A model generated the notes under the pieces. It saw only the letters and a list, made by a program, of their open reading frames with translations, was not told the DNA's origin and did not search any database. Below are positions 38,679 to 39,886 of a stretch of DNA of 39,886 bases, piece by piece. The DNA is taken from positions 1 through 39,886 of the forward strand of contig CANIAA010000004.1 in the NCBI GenBank assembly GCA_947465255.1. The letters are read 5' to 3'. Each line of letters begins with the position of its first letter. Position 1 is the first letter of the stretch. Origin of the DNA: Flavobacteriales bacterium (lineage in GTDB: Bacteria > Bacteroidota > Bacteroidia > Flavobacteriales_D > Sanyastnellaceae). The position numbers were made by a program, and so were the translations under genes.

Positions 38679-39886
38679 ATGGAATACTCAATCTTGCTTA
38701 TTTCAGTCATAGCGCTGGCTCTGATATTCGACTTCATCAATGGTTTTCATGATGCGGCGAATTCGATTGCGACGGTTGTTTCAACGAAAGTGCTTACCCC
38801 TTTTCAAGCGGTGGTTTGGGCGGCGTTTTTCAATTTCGTTGCCTTCTTCATTTTCAAAGATCACAGTGTAGCCACCACCATTGCCAAGTCGGTGAAGGAA
38901 ACCTACATCACGGCAGCCAATAATCCCTTGGCCATGATATTTTCCGGACTGCTGGCCGCTATTACATGGAACCTAATCACGTGGTGGTATGGCATTCCTT
39001 CCTCCTCGTCTCACACGTTGATTGGAGGATTTGCAGGAGCGTTTTTAGCCGCCTTCGGTTGGAAGGCCATTAACGGAGGCATTATCATGGCTACTGCCAT
39101 ATTCATTTTTGTGGCGCCCATAGCGGGTATGCTTATGTCGTATTTGATTTCGGTTTGGTTTCTCAATTCGTTTCGAAAGGGACCTTTCATGAAGATAGTT
39201 TCGCTGACGATTATAACACTCGTCGTTTTCGCTGTTTACAGTGCACTCGAGTTCAAGCGTGATTTTAACGGAGGAAGCTCCTATACGTTATTATTCGAAG
39301 AAAATCTGTCAAAGGATGACGTGAAAAAGCTGCTGACCATCAAGGACGATGAATTAAAGGAGTTCACGCCTTCTGTTAGCATGGCGAGCAACTCGGAAGA
39401 TGCGTCGGAAGCCCGCTATATCGCTCGCTTCGATTACCTGAAAAAGAGTGGAGAGACCGCGGAGAACGGCGCTTTGACAGCGGCCATTATTCAACGATTG
39501 GAGTCTGAAAAAAAGGAGTATACCATAGAAGAGTCTCACCGAATTACGGAAGCTTCTGCAGATCGTTACGACGCATCCAACCTCAAGAGCAGTTTTGAAC
39601 CCTATTGGATGAAAGTGATTTTTCACGGCTCGAATTTCAAGTGGATTTTACTTGGATTCATTGTGTTGGTGATGGGGGTGTTCACCCTGTTCCTCAGTTC
39701 GATGCACAACTCGAGGGCCAATTCATCATTCAAGAAGTTGCAATTGTTCTCTTCTGCTGCATTCAGTGTGGGGCATGGAGGCAATGATGCGCAGAAGGTG
39801 ATGGGTATTATTACCGTTGCTCTGATGGCCGGAGGACAGATTACAAGTTTGAAGGATATGCCCAACTGGGTGCCACTTTCCTGTTA
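38679..39886 (+). CDS. PiT-family inorganic phosphate transporter, 3' end outside the window
   Basis: MEYSILLISVIALALIFDFINGFHDAANSIATVVSTKVLTPFQAV and SVGHGGNDAQKVMGIITVAL: both PiT GxxDxxN-type signatures. Starts 9 nt after the DUF47 stop. Not in the ORF track because no stop occurs within the window. Confidence 0.92.
   Translation, partial: MEYSILLISVIALALIFDFINGFHDAANSIATVVSTKVLTPFQAVVWAAFFNFVAFFIFKDHSVATTIAKSVKETYITAANNPLAMIFSGLLAAITWNLITWWYGIPSSSSHTLIGGFAGAFLAAFGWKAINGGIIMATAIFIFVAPIAGMLMSYLISVWFLNSFRKGPFMKIVSLTIITLVVFAVYSALEFKRDFNGGSSYTLLFEENLSKDDVKKLLTIKDDELKEFTPSVSMASNSEDASEARYIARFDYLKKSGETAENGALTAAIIQRLESEKKEYTIEESHRITEASADRYDASNLKSSFEPYWMKVIFHGSNFKWILLGFIVLVMGVFTLFLSSMHNSRANSSFKKLQLFSSAAFSVGHGGNDAQKVMGIITVALMAGGQITSLKDMPNWVPLSC

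Noticed and set aside
39354-39865. Minus-strand ORFs of 90 and 80 aa
   Set aside because: Antisense to the partial PiT transporter gene, which the ORF track omitted only because it has no stop in the window.

Overview
This 39.9 kb window looks like a Bacteroidota (Flavobacteriales-like) chromosome segment, judged from T9SS C-terminal domains, TAnnTTTG promoter elements, and gene families such as DUF4270 and the short GT5 protein next to panC. From left to right it contains: a DUF4270 lipoprotein (partial); a short glycogen-synthase-like protein; divergent panC; a tatA-type gene missed by the ORF track; an SLT+LysM murein transglycosylase; a TPR protein; an Ig-like lipoprotein overlapping a free-methionine-(R)-sulfoxide reductase; gcvP; four large secreted T9SS cargo proteins with radA between the third and fourth; a TolC/HlyD/ABC type I-like export cassette on the minus strand; and a divergent pair of DUF47 (PhoU-like) genes, the second leading into a PiT phosphate transporter cut by the window end. 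The most interesting region is the secreted-protein block at 11.2-32.5 kb. Its 1853-aa last member combines a lysyl-oxidase-like domain (Cu HxHxH motif plus the Lys and Tyr positions that form the LTQ cofactor), a dockerin-like EF-hand pair, a possible cohesin-like sandwich, five MopE-type metal-binding repeats, a SprB-like repeat and tandem Ig-like modules. A neighbouring giant protein has 1434 consecutive residues without lysine, and another has a nidogen-like (NIDO) domain. No CRISPR array, tRNA, rRNA or obvious mobile element was seen. All family calls are from reading the sequence; no database search was run.
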